In this document: positions 46,995 through 55,145 of the stretch, in pieces
How positions within the stretch are numbered: position 1 is the stretch's first letter
Layout: every line of letters starts with the position of its first letter
Assembly: GCF_024756235.1 (NCBI RefSeq)
Contig: NZ_JANUGY010000001.1
Coordinates: forward strand, 310,001-374,000
Length of the DNA stretch: 64,000 bases
Reading direction: 5' to 3'
DNA from: Massilia kyonggiensis
Lineage (GTDB): Bacteria; Pseudomonadota; Gammaproteobacteria; Burkholderiales; Burkholderiaceae_D
Made by a program: the position numbers and the translations under genes
The notes under the pieces: model-generated
What the model saw: only the letters and a program-made list of their open reading frames with translations
Told to the model about the DNA's origin: nothing
Databases searched by the model: none

Positions 46995-47777
46995 ATGCTC
47001 ATCAAACGCAAATCCATCGAACAGGCCGAATCGTCGCGCCGTCCCGCCCGCAAGCCCAAGTTTGCGCCCGTCACCCTGTCCGAACAGGACGGTGTGCGCT
47101 ACCTCCATTTCGGTACCGAATGGGTGCAGGGCGCCATGCGCATCCGCAAGCCGGACTGGCCGGAACTCGAATACGCCCAGCAGATGATGGCCTGGATGCT
47201 CTTCATCGAAGACCCGCATACCATCGTCCAGTTGGGCCTGGGCGCAGCGTCTTTGACCAAGTTTTCCTATCGCCAGTTCCCGCAGGCTCAAGTCACCGCG
47301 GTGGAACTGAACCCGTCCGTGATCGCGATCTGTCAGTCGATGTTCAAGCTGCCGCCGGAAGACGAACGCCTGCGCGTGCTCGAAATGGATGCGATGGACT
47401 TCGTGCTCGACGACGCCAACCACGACACGATCGACGCCCTGCAGTGCGACCTGTACGACGCCACCGCGCGCGGGCCCGTGCTCGACACGCCCGAGTTCTA
47501 CCAGGCCTGCAACGCCTGCCTGACGGAGCGCGGCGTCATGACCGTCAACCTGTTCGGCGACCACCCCAGCTTCGCGAAGAACATCAAGGCGATGCGCTTC
47601 GCGTTCGCCCACGTGATCTGCCTGCCCGAGGTCCATGACGGCAACGTCGTCGCACTGTGCTTCAAGAACAAGCCGGACCTCGACAAAGAGCGCCTCGCCG
47701 CGCGCGCCGCGCAGATCGTGACGGCGACGAAGCTGCCGGCGAAGTCCTGGGTCAAAGGCATCGCTGCGGCGAACTGA
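46995..47777 (+). CDS. spermidine synthase-like SAM-dependent protein
   Basis: 260 residues. It has a methyltransferase-like fold with IVQLGLGAASLTKFSYRQFP, VTAVELNPSVIAIC and CDLYDATARGPVLDTPEFY, as in spermidine synthases and related proteins. The usual aminopropyl-transfer residues are not complete (no clear GGGDG motif), so the activity is uncertain. Ends 1 bp before the ATPase gene, so the two are coupled. Confidence 0.75.
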   Translation: MLIKRKSIEQAESSRRPARKPKFAPVTLSEQDGVRYLHFGTEWVQGAMRIRKPDWPELEYAQQMMAWMLFIEDPHTIVQLGLGAASLTKFSYRQFPQAQVTAVELNPSVIAICQSMFKLPPEDERLRVLEMDAMDFVLDDANHDTIDALQCDLYDATARGPVLDTPEFYQACNACLTERGVMTVNLFGDHPSFAKNIKAMRFAFAHVICLPEVHDGNVVALCFKNKPDLDKERLAARAAQIVTATKLPAKSWVKGIAAAN

Positions 47778-47778
47778 C

Positions 47779-49551
47779 ATGCACAAGCCCAAAGCCCTCG
47801 ACCTGCAAACCATTTTTTCGTGGCTGCTGGCCGACGGCATCGTCGAGAAATCGACCGTGAAGCCGCACTTCGCGCAGGCGCAAAGCATCCTCAAGAATGC
47901 GGTCGGGTCGATGCATCCGCTGACGGCGGTCGCGCAGTGCAAGATCGTTTCAGCAAAACCGCCGCACAAACTGCTCACGCTGGACGTGCTCAGCGAATGG
48001 TGTGCCGGCAAGGTCGGCCTGCCCTTCTTCCGCATCGATCCGCTCAAGATCGATTTCACGAAAGTCGCCGACGTGATGTCGGCCAGCTATGCGGCGCGTT
48101 TCAATATCCTGCCGGTGGAACTGGGGCCGGGCACGCTGGTCGTCGCGACGGCCGATCCCTTCCGCACCGAATGGCAGGACGAGATCGCGCGCCTCGCGCG
48201 CCGCCGCATCGAGCTCGTGATCGCGAATCCGCTCGACATCGCGCAATACATTTCGCAATTCTTCAGCCTCGCGAAATCCATCCGCGACGCGAACAAGTCC
48301 AGCGGCCAGGACCTCGCCCTGCGCAACAACTTCGAGCAGCTGGTCGAACTGGGCAAGACCAATAAACAGGTCGACGCCAACGACCAGCACATCGTCAACA
48401 TCGTCGACTGGCTGTGGAGTTACGCGTTCGAACAGCGCGCGTCCGACATCCACCTGGAGCCGAAGCGCGACGCCGGCGCGATCCGCTTCCGCATCGACGG
48501 CGTGCTGCACCAGGTGTACCAGGTGCCGGCCGTCGTGATGATCGCGATGACCGCGCGCATCAAGCTGCTGGGCCGCATGGACGTGATCGAAAAACGCCGC
48601 CCGCAGGACGGCCGCATCAAGACGCGCACGAACGACGGCCAGGAAGTCGAGCTGCGCCTGTCCACGATGCCGACGGCGTTCGGCGAGAAACTCGTGATGC
48701 GCATCTTCGACCCGGAGGTCGTCGTCAAGACGCTGCCGGAACTGGGCTTCCCGCCCGACGACGCGGCGCGCTGGGACGCGCTGACGAAGCGTGCGCACGG
48801 CATCATCCTCGTGACCGGCCCCACCGGCTCCGGCAAGACGACGACGCTGTACACCACGCTGAAGGCGCTGGCCACGAGCGAAGTCAACGTGTGCACCGTC
48901 GAAGACCCGATCGAGATGGTCGAGCCGTCGTTCAACCAGATGCAGGTGCAGCCGGGCATCGACCTGTCGTTCGCCGACGGCGTGCGCGCGCTGATGCGGC
49001 AGGACCCGGACATCATCATGGTCGGCGAGATCCGCGACCTGGAGACGGCCGAGATGGCGATCCAGGCCGCGCTGACCGGCCACCTCGTGCTGTCGACCTT
49101 GCACACGAACGACGCCCCGTCGGCCGTTATGCGCCTGCTGGAACTGGGCGTGCCCTACTATCTGCTGGAGGCGACGCTGATCGGGATCATGGCCCAGCGC
49201 CTCGTGCGCACGCTGTGCCCGCACTGCAAGGCGCCGGACGGCGAGCTGTCCGACGACGTCTGGCGCGCGCTGGGCGGCGCCTGGAACCTGCCGAAGCCGG
49301 CCACCGTCTACCGGCCGATCGGCTGCCCGGAATGCCGCCAGACGGGCTTCCGCGGCCGCACGGGCCTGTACGAACTCGTCACCGTGACGGAAAGCTTCTC
49401 GCAACGCCTGCAGGAAAAGACGGACCTGGCCGCGCTGCGCCAGCAAAGCATCGCCGACGGCATGAAGCCGCTGCGCATCGCCGGCGCCTACAAAGTCATC
49501 GAAGGCGTGACGACGGTGGAGGAAGTCCTGAAATCCACAGTCGCGCACTGA
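47779..49551 (+). CDS. GspE/PilB-type secretion ATPase
   Basis: A 590-residue ATPase. The N-terminal domain (about 1-160) is followed by Walker A GPTGSGKTTTLYTTL near 352, Walker B-type DIIMVGEIRDLET, and a tetracysteine zinc site CPHC and CPEC near the end. Family members drive type II secretion, type IV pili or Tad pili. No other pilus or secretion gene is next to it, so it is a stand-alone copy. Its neighbour is the spermidine-synthase-like gene. Whether it works in another system of the genome cannot be told. Confidence 0.85.
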   Translation: MHKPKALDLQTIFSWLLADGIVEKSTVKPHFAQAQSILKNAVGSMHPLTAVAQCKIVSAKPPHKLLTLDVLSEWCAGKVGLPFFRIDPLKIDFTKVADVMSASYAARFNILPVELGPGTLVVATADPFRTEWQDEIARLARRRIELVIANPLDIAQYISQFFSLAKSIRDANKSSGQDLALRNNFEQLVELGKTNKQVDANDQHIVNIVDWLWSYAFEQRASDIHLEPKRDAGAIRFRIDGVLHQVYQVPAVVMIAMTARIKLLGRMDVIEKRRPQDGRIKTRTNDGQEVELRLSTMPTAFGEKLVMRIFDPEVVVKTLPELGFPPDDAARWDALTKRAHGIILVTGPTGSGKTTTLYTTLKALATSEVNVCTVEDPIEMVEPSFNQMQVQPGIDLSFADGVRALMRQDPDIIMVGEIRDLETAEMAIQAALTGHLVLSTLHTNDAPSAVMRLLELGVPYYLLEATLIGIMAQRLVRTLCPHCKAPDGELSDDVWRALGGAWNLPKPATVYRPIGCPECRQTGFRGRTGLYELVTVTESFSQRLQEKTDLAALRQQSIADGMKPLRIAGAYKVIEGVTTVEEVLKSTVAH

Positions 49552-49590
49552 CGATTTACGTTACCTCTGGCGTAAATCAAAACGGCCCGC

Positions 49591-49596
49591 TATAAT
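49591..49596 (+). promoter_or_regulatory. -10 element of tRNA-Lys copy 1
   Basis: TATAAT 14 bp before the tRNA 5' end, in the context CCGCTATAATG that recurs before the other two copies. The -35 region is poor. Confidence 0.6.
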
Positions 49597-49609
49597 GCGT
49601 GCCTTCTTC

Positions 49610-49685
49610 GGGTCGTTAGCTCAGTTGGTAGAGCAGCGGACTTTTAATCCGTTGGTCGCTGGTTCGAGCCCAGCACGGCCTACCA
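49610..49685 (+). tRNA. tRNA-Lys (anticodon TTT), copy 1
   Basis: 76 nt including encoded CCA. Acceptor GGGTCGT pairs with ACGGCCT (G1-T72 wobble), anticodon loop CTTTTAA, T loop TTCGAGC. Identical in the sequence to copies at 49998 and 61396. Confidence 0.95.
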
Positions 49686-49695
49686 AGATTCAGCG

Positions 49696-49727
49696 AAAAC
49701 GCCAGCTTTCACGAGCTGGCGTTTTTG
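49696..49727 (+). terminator. terminator after tRNA-Lys copy 1
   Basis: CGCCAGCT and AGCTGGCG pair around TTCACG, flanked by AAAA and TTTTT. The sequence ATTCA(G/A)CGAAAA before it recurs in two other places. Confidence 0.9.
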
Positions 49728-49846
49728 TTTTGCCGTTCAGAATTTACTGTTGCCCTTCAGCAACCAATTCTCATCCCGGGCTACCTATACTTGGTAGCGT
49801 CAATGCGGAAACCGAACATCGCATCCGCCATTCGCCGGGAGCCATC

Positions 49847-49960
49847 ATGCGTACCTTGTCCACCCTGTTCGCCGCCACGTTTGCCGCCGCCTTCGTGCTG
49901 GGCAGCTTCGCGATCACCGCCGCCACGCCCCCGGTACGCGCGGGCCGGCGCGGGCGCTAG
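49847..49960 (+). CDS. possible 37-residue secreted or membrane peptide
   Basis: ATG 49847 follows GGGAG at a good distance. It encodes 37 residues: a signal-like hydrophobic stretch (LFAATFAAAFVLGSFAITAA) then a short basic tail, GRRGR. It sits between the tandem tRNA-Lys genes. Too short for ordinary ORF lists. I do not recognise a family. May be a small secreted protein; the ribosome binding site and coding pattern support it, but it could be chance. Confidence 0.4.
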   Translation: MRTLSTLFAATFAAAFVLGSFAITAATPPVRAGRRGR

Positions 49961-49980
49961 GCGAACGGCGGCCGAGCCGC

Positions 49981-49986
49981 TATAAT
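49981..49986 (+). promoter_or_regulatory. -10 element of tRNA-Lys copy 2
   Basis: TATAAT in GAGCCGCTATAATGCTGCC, 12 bp before the tRNA; the context is closer to copy 3 than to copy 1. Confidence 0.6.
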
Positions 49987-49997
49987 GCTGCCTCTTC

Positions 49998-50073
49998 GGG
50001 TCGTTAGCTCAGTTGGTAGAGCAGCGGACTTTTAATCCGTTGGTCGCTGGTTCGAGCCCAGCACGGCCTACCA
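49998..50073 (+). tRNA. tRNA-Lys (anticodon TTT), copy 2
   Basis: 76 nt, same sequence as copy 1, 388 bp downstream of it. Separate promoter and terminator, so it is not a polycistronic cluster. Confidence 0.95.
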
Positions 50074-50083
50074 AGATTCAACG

Positions 50084-50115
50084 AAAACGCCAGCTTTCAC
50101 GAGCTGGCGTTTTTG
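50084..50115 (+). terminator. terminator after tRNA-Lys copy 2
   Basis: Same hairpin as after copy 1 (CGCCAGCT/AGCTGGCG, TTCACG loop, T tail); the flank ATTCAACGAAAA differs by one base. Confidence 0.9.
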
Positions 50116-50133
50116 TTTCTGCAATATTCCCGT

Positions 50134-50520
50134 TCACTCATTTCCGCCTTGCGCAAGATGCCCACCCTCGCCTTCCCAGTTGGCAACTTCGGGGGGCATG
50201 TCATAACCGGGTGGACGATAGGTGACGGTCTTGGTCACGGCCGCATCGATTTCCTGGGGCGTCAGCAGCACCGTCGTCTTGCACGTGGTGACGCCGGCGG
50301 CATCGACCCTGAGCGCCAGCGCCGCGGCGGTGGCGTTGTCGGGAAGCTCGCCGATGATGACGACATCCCTGTCGCCGAACACGAAATAAAAGGCTTCGAC
50401 CTTCCCGCCGAGCGAGTGGAATAATTGATCGACAGCCTCGCGCCGCCGCGTGCCGCCTTCCTTCAACAAGCCGTTGATCCCCTCGCTGAGATAGCTCGCT
50501 TCAACCAGAAACTTAGCCAT
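50134..50520 (-). CDS. GYD domain protein
   Basis: 128 residues from ATG 50520. The start MAKFLVEASYLSEGINGLLKEGG and AFYFVFGDRDVVIIGELPD are typical of the GYD domain (about 1-95), a small ferredoxin-like fold often of unknown function. The end is a non-conserved tail. Divergent from the tonB-like gene; lies between tRNA-Lys copy 2 and it. Confidence 0.85.
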   Translation of the reverse strand: MAKFLVEASYLSEGINGLLKEGGTRRREAVDQLFHSLGGKVEAFYFVFGDRDVVIIGELPDNATAAALALRVDAAGVTTCKTTVLLTPQEIDAAVTKTVTYRPPGYDMPPEVANWEGEGGHLAQGGNE

Positions 50521-50704
50521 GTGAGATCCTTCCAGAAGCTGCGTGGACCGATGTTTGACAGTTCGCGGGGCACGGCGGTTCAACCGGCGCGGGTGCGTCT
50601 GCGCGAGGTCCAGCATCGCCACTGTATTGGAAAAGTTATATGATTGATATAATGTAAATTCGCCGTCTTTTTATTCATCCCGCGAATAAATCGAGAGGGT
50701 CACC

Positions 50705-51394
50705 GTGCCGAGTCATACCGCTTTCGATCGTCCAAGGCCAACGCTGCCCGGGCTTGCCGTTGTCATTGCCCTTCATGCGCTGGCGCTGTTCGCCTTCGTG
50801 TCCGGCGATCGCGTCATGCGTTTGCAGACGCCGCAAATGGTCTTGCGGCTCGCCACCGTGCCGCCGGAGACGGTCGAGCCACCACCCCCACCGCCGCCAC
50901 CGCGGTCGCTACCGCACGACAGCACGCCGCTTCCTCCGGTCCCCAACGTCGCCGCGCCGCCGCTGCGCGACATCGACGTCGTGCCGCACACCGAAGTGGC
51001 CACCACCATCGTCGACGACACGATGCCGGTGGAGGCAGCCGGCGGCAAGCTTGACGGCACCGGCACCGCCGGACTTCGCGACGTGGGCGAAGGCACCGGC
51101 AGCGGAAGGGCCGCGGCCAGGGTGCGCGCGGTGCTGGATCCGGCCAACTGCGAGCGCCCGCGGCTGCCTTGGCGCGCCGAACAACGCAGGCTCACCGGCG
51201 AGGTGATCCTGGCGATGCTGGTCGACGTCGATGGCAAGGTGACGGACGCGCGCATTGCCCGTTCGAGCGGCGAGCCCATTCTCGACCAGACTGCGCTGGC
51301 GGGCGCGCGCAAGTGTCATTTCGTGGCGGCGACGGTCGACAGCGTACCCGTACGATCGTGGGAGCTGTTCCGGTTCTGGTGGGCGAATGATTGA
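50705..51394 (+). CDS. TonB-like energy transducer (second TonB)
   Basis: 229 residues from a GTG at 50705, preceded by GAGAGGG, a strong site. The N-terminal anchor is PGLAVVIALHALALFAFVSG, followed by a proline stretch (about 59-67), a long linker and a C-terminal TonB domain with GEVILAMLVDVDGKVTDARI and SSGEPILDQTAL. No exbB or exbD is near, so it would have to use the motor at 3474 or be specialised. It is divergent from the GYD gene. Confidence 0.85.
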   Translation: MPSHTAFDRPRPTLPGLAVVIALHALALFAFVSGDRVMRLQTPQMVLRLATVPPETVEPPPPPPPPRSLPHDSTPLPPVPNVAAPPLRDIDVVPHTEVATTIVDDTMPVEAAGGKLDGTGTAGLRDVGEGTGSGRAAARVRAVLDPANCERPRLPWRAEQRRLTGEVILAMLVDVDGKVTDARIARSSGEPILDQTALAGARKCHFVAATVDSVPVRSWELFRFWWAND

Positions 51395-51424
51395 CACTCC
51401 GCGCGTCCTGCAGCACGACATTCA

Positions 51425-51465
51425 ACGAAAACGCCAGCTTGCACGAGCTGGCGTTTTCGTTTTTA
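51425..51465 (+). terminator. third copy of the tRNA-Lys terminator, after the TonB-like gene
   Basis: AACGCCAGCT and AGCTGGCGTT around TGCACG with TTTTT, preceded by ATTCAACGAAA as after tRNA-Lys copy 2. Matching outside the stem shows common origin, not convergence. It touches the stop of the convergent M48 gene. Confidence 0.85.
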
Positions 51466-52905
51466 CGGCATGGCGTAACGTGCCAGATCGTGGACTGCGA
51501 GCCTGCCTTCGCACGCCGCCGCCAGCAATTCACCGGGCTCGGCCGTAATGCCGTCCCGCTCCAGCACCAGGCTTGCCCCGGGCCGGGTGGTCAAGGCAAA
51601 TCCCGCATGGCAGAGACTGGCGATAATCCACTCGCGCAGCACGTTCAGCACATACTGCCGCTGCCCCTCGGGCGACAGGAAACTCGGGCCGTCGGGCTTG
51701 AGCCGCGGCCACCATTCGTGGAGCGACTGCGCGATCTCCGGCAACCGCGTCAACGGCAGGTTGTCGGGCGCCATGTCGGTGCCGGCGAAGCGTTCCTGGA
51801 TCCGCGTCCGCAGCATCGCGTCGCCGAACGCGTCCCACGCTGTCGCCGGCCAGTCGCCGGCCCCGATCCGCTCGTACCACATCGCTTCAATGCGCTCCTC
51901 GCCGCCCAGCAGGCCGGCACAGCTGACCGGCGGCGGGAGCAGGCCGCCACTGCCGCCGCCGAGCGCCGCCAGGCGTTCCTCCAGCGACGGATGGGTGTCA
52001 TAAGGCGATGCGGCGCGGTCCGCGGCGCGGTCGATCGCTTCCTGTACCTCGCGCCGTTTCGGCGACGCCGCGCAGAAGCGGCGATACCCGTCGAAGACCG
52101 GCATACGCGCGCCGCAGTTCAGGGCAGGCACGAGGTCATGGTGGAAGTAGGCGAACCACATCGGTTCCAGCAAATGGATCTTTTCCAGTGCGGCGCTGGC
52201 GGCGCCGGGTCCGAAATGCCGTGCGCTCAGCGCATCGGCCGAATATTCCTGCGCCCGGGAGACCGCACTGGACAGGCGGAGGAACCAGTGGCCGTAGCGG
52301 CGGAACGGCTCGTCCAGGAAAAACACGGAATCGTCGAGCGCGTGCACGGCGGCGCCGATCGAGGCGCGGGTCCGGTACACCCATGGCGTCAGCAACGTGT
52401 CGCCGCCGACGAAATGCCCGAATTCATGCGCGATCACGGCACCCAGTTCCGCTTCCGACAACCATGCGAACAGCGGCATGCCGATACCGATCGAGAGCGT
52501 CCTGACCCGGCCCGTCCAGCTGCGTTCCGCCCGGATGAATGCGGTGGCCGTCGTGACCAGATGGATCTCGAACGGTGCCTTCACGGCCAGCCTGCCGGCC
52601 ACGCCGTCGATGAACGCGAACAGCCCGGGCGCTTCGTCGCGCCGCAACGGCGTCGGTACGACGTCCGCGGCGTCTGCTCCGGCACGCCGCGGCCGCAGCG
52701 AATACGCGAGCGTGATGCCGGCGCAGGCCGCGACGACGCCTGACAACTCGACGCTGTCGCGGAAGCGGAGCTGCGCAATGGGAATCGCCAGCAGCCCGAT
52801 CACCAGGCCGGCCGCGAGGAGCCAGAAACCGAGCCAGAGCACGGCCATCAGCATGGCGCGGCTCGCCAGCGAGCGGTTGTCCGGCGCCGCCTGGAGCGCG
52901 GTCAT
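51463..52905 (-). CDS. membrane-bound M48 metallopeptidase
   Basis: 480 residues from ATG 52905 (overlapping the upstream stop as ATGA; a second ATG at 52914 is possible). Two helices at about 20-45 and 52-70 anchor it. The zinc motif is intact: HEFGH at 160-164, and Glu220 in EYSADAL is the third ligand. The C-terminal half (about 250-480) is unlike known proteases such as HtpX. It probably cleaves envelope proteins. It is translationally coupled to the 705-residue gene and the two are likely one functional unit. Partner or substrate unknown. Confidence 0.85.
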   Translation of the reverse strand: MTALQAAPDNRSLASRAMLMAVLWLGFWLLAAGLVIGLLAIPIAQLRFRDSVELSGVVAACAGITLAYSLRPRRAGADAADVVPTPLRRDEAPGLFAFIDGVAGRLAVKAPFEIHLVTTATAFIRAERSWTGRVRTLSIGIGMPLFAWLSEAELGAVIAHEFGHFVGGDTLLTPWVYRTRASIGAAVHALDDSVFFLDEPFRRYGHWFLRLSSAVSRAQEYSADALSARHFGPGAASAALEKIHLLEPMWFAYFHHDLVPALNCGARMPVFDGYRRFCAASPKRREVQEAIDRAADRAASPYDTHPSLEERLAALGGGSGGLLPPPVSCAGLLGGEERIEAMWYERIGAGDWPATAWDAFGDAMLRTRIQERFAGTDMAPDNLPLTRLPEIAQSLHEWWPRLKPDGPSFLSPEGQRQYVLNVLREWIIASLCHAGFALTTRPGASLVLERDGITAEPGELLAAACEGRLAVHDLARYAMP

Positions 52906-55019
52906 GCCGGCCATGCGGCGAGTGCCTGCGTGACGACGCTGTGCAGCAGGTCGGCTTGCGCCGCATGGGCACGCAGTTGGGCGCGCTCGCCGGCCGGCAA
53001 CGCTGCATTGCGCGAACGCACCAGCATGGCGGCGGCACGCAAGCCGGGTTCGAGGTCCGCGTCCTCCAGGTCGACCGCATCGCCCTGCACATAGCGTTTG
53101 AAGAGGCTGCGGTCGGCGCTGTCGAGGCCGCGACCCAAGCGTTCGAGTTTCGCCATGACGGCCGTGTCGTTGGCGCGCACCGCCTCGCCGAACAACAGGC
53201 CCCATTGCTCCGGGCCGAGCTGCATGGCGTCGCCCTGCGTCATGCCTCTGGCCAGCCGCACGGCGCTGGCCGGATCGCTGCGCAGCGCCAGCATGACCTT
53301 GACCAGCAGCGGCTGTTGTGCGGCAGCCGCGACCGGCTCCAGGCCGGCGCGGGCGCGGATGTGATCGAATTGCGCGTCGCCGCCGGCGTCCCTGGCGATG
53401 TCGTCGATCTGGCGGCGCGGATCGCCGCCGGTGAGGCGGACCACCATCAGGTATTCGGCCAGGTGCTCGCTCCGGCTGTCGTCCTGCGGCGCCTTCAGGA
53501 GGGACGCGAGGAGACGGACGGCTTCCGGTGCGCGCTGCCTGGCGACCAGCGCGCGTACCTGGGCATCGGCGACATGTGCGGCATCGTCGGACGACAGCGC
53601 ATGCAGCCGGTTCCATCCCGCGATCGTGCCGGCGTAATCGCCATGCACCATCCGGCGCCAGGTCAGGCTGCGCAGGATATTCGGTTCCGTGCCAAATCTG
53701 GCGGCCAGCTTTTCCAGCGCATCGACGGCGGCCGGGCCGTGCTGCAGCGTCGCGTACAGGTATTGCGCCGCTGCGGAATCGGGCTTGCGGCTTGCCATGT
53801 CCGCATATTCCTGCATGACTTCACGCCCCTGGCCGGCATCGTCGCGGACCATCTGATAACGGCGATGCAGGATGATGTCATCCGGATGCGCGCGCAGCGC
53901 ACGCTGCGCCACCCGGATCGCCTCGGCACTCGACACCGACGACGCGGCAAACAAGGCCATCCCGGTAAGGTCTTTGTCCCACCCCTTGAGTTCCGCTTCC
54001 GCTTCGAGGAACCGGGCCGCATCCTTCATCGCGTCGTGCCCGGCCAGGTAATACATGCAGCTCATGTAACCGGGCTGCTTCTCCGTCCTGGCCAAGTCCA
54101 GATGCGTGCGGTACACCCTGTCCGTATGCTTGCCCATGCTGACCGACTGCGGCGGCGCCGTGAACACATCGTCCACGTGCGGCACGTCGACGAGCCGCTG
54201 GCCGCAATACACCGTCGGCTCGGGTTGTGCAGCGTTGGACGACACGTGCTGCCTGGTGTACACCACCTGCTCGCTGAACACGGGCGCCGCACCCGCGATA
54301 TTCCACATCGTCGTGCTGCCGGAACTGGCGATCTTCTGCTGCAGCGTATCGACGACGATGCCGTTTGCCGATGCCCTGCCCCGCACGTCGCCGGCCTTGA
54401 CGGTGATCGTGTCCCGTCCCATCGGTGCGATCGTGCGCTGCGTGCCGTCCAGTTCGACGTTGACCGCCACGTCGAGACCGTTTACCACCAGCACATCCTG
54501 GGTGCGCGACTTGATGATGCTGCCGACCGCGCCCCAGCCGACCAGCGCGACGAGTCCCAGCGCGAGACTCCTGGAATACAGCCAGCCGAACATGCTGGAA
54601 GGCACGCGCGCAAAGATATTCCATTGCGAGGAAAACAGCGACGAACCGACTTTTCTCACCAGGTAGGAACGCAGCGGAATGACGGGAATGAGTTGCAGAA
54701 CGACGAATGCGTGCGTCGCAATATAGGTGCCGTCGTCGTCGGCTTCCGAACGGCCGACGAAGCCGAAGCCGACCGTATTGAAGGTTCCCAGCGCGGGTGT
54801 GCCGTTCAACGGCTTGGCAAACAACCGCCGATGGCGCACGAGTACGTCGAGGGTGTCCTGATGGGCAGGCAGGCGCTTGAGCCATTTGGCCCAGGTCAGG
54901 GCCCGGTAGACCTTGAAAGGATCGCCGGTCTCGATCGCACGACGGATTTTCGGATCGGCCGCCAATGCTTCGAGTTCCGGGATGCGTTGCGTGAGATTCG
55001 CCGGATCTTTCAGAGACAT
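52902..55019 (-). CDS. uncharacterised membrane and repeat protein, 705 residues
   Basis: I do not recognise a named family. The N-terminal 100 residues are soluble; YIATHAFVVLQLIPVIPLRSY (about 99-120, shown in parts) and LALGLVALVGWGAVGSII (about 152-169) look membrane-associated. The motif FGFVGRSEADDDGTYIATH is of a type seen in assorted bacterial proteins of unknown role. After a beta-rich part (170-260) the rest (about 300-705) is alpha-helical with TPR-like Ala/Leu repeats. It precedes and overlaps the M48 protease gene. A scaffold or adaptor for the protease is an inference. Confidence 0.6.
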   Translation of the reverse strand: MSLKDPANLTQRIPELEALAADPKIRRAIETGDPFKVYRALTWAKWLKRLPAHQDTLDVLVRHRRLFAKPLNGTPALGTFNTVGFGFVGRSEADDDGTYIATHAFVVLQLIPVIPLRSYLVRKVGSSLFSSQWNIFARVPSSMFGWLYSRSLALGLVALVGWGAVGSIIKSRTQDVLVVNGLDVAVNVELDGTQRTIAPMGRDTITVKAGDVRGRASANGIVVDTLQQKIASSGSTTMWNIAGAAPVFSEQVVYTRQHVSSNAAQPEPTVYCGQRLVDVPHVDDVFTAPPQSVSMGKHTDRVYRTHLDLARTEKQPGYMSCMYYLAGHDAMKDAARFLEAEAELKGWDKDLTGMALFAASSVSSAEAIRVAQRALRAHPDDIILHRRYQMVRDDAGQGREVMQEYADMASRKPDSAAAQYLYATLQHGPAAVDALEKLAARFGTEPNILRSLTWRRMVHGDYAGTIAGWNRLHALSSDDAAHVADAQVRALVARQRAPEAVRLLASLLKAPQDDSRSEHLAEYLMVVRLTGGDPRRQIDDIARDAGGDAQFDHIRARAGLEPVAAAAQQPLLVKVMLALRSDPASAVRLARGMTQGDAMQLGPEQWGLLFGEAVRANDTAVMAKLERLGRGLDSADRSLFKRYVQGDAVDLEDADLEPGLRAAAMLVRSRNAALPAGERAQLRAHAAQADLLHSVVTQALAAWPA

Positions 55020-55110
55020 TTTAGTCCTTTTGCAATATTTATCCTGGGAAATTTAGCATTTCCTGACTGGCGAGATCAATGTAATCCGGGTAGCTTTCTT
55101 AATAATTGTA

Positions 55111-55145
55111 TTGACAACGAGCAAAGTTATGTATACGGTGTATAC
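55111..55145 (+). promoter_or_regulatory. promoter and autorepressor-like palindrome of the TetR gene
   Basis: TTGACA at 55111-55116; the -10 region is TATACG or close (15-bp spacing, not ideal). GTATAC (55131-55136) and GTATAC (55140-55145) around GGT form a palindrome that ends at the ATG. TetR-type repressors usually bind such sites near their own promoter. No Shine-Dalgarno fits between it and the ATG. Confidence 0.6.

Larger units (their letters stand above)
49591..50118. repeat. tandem duplicated tRNA-Lys block
   Basis: About 138 bp from TATAAT through tRNA, the ATTCARCGAAAA flank and the terminator (49591-49728 and 49981-50116) are nearly identical at the two sites with only a few changes, all in flanks. 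The intervening 250 bp differ. It is a recent duplication, leaving two functional tRNA genes. Confidence 0.85.
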
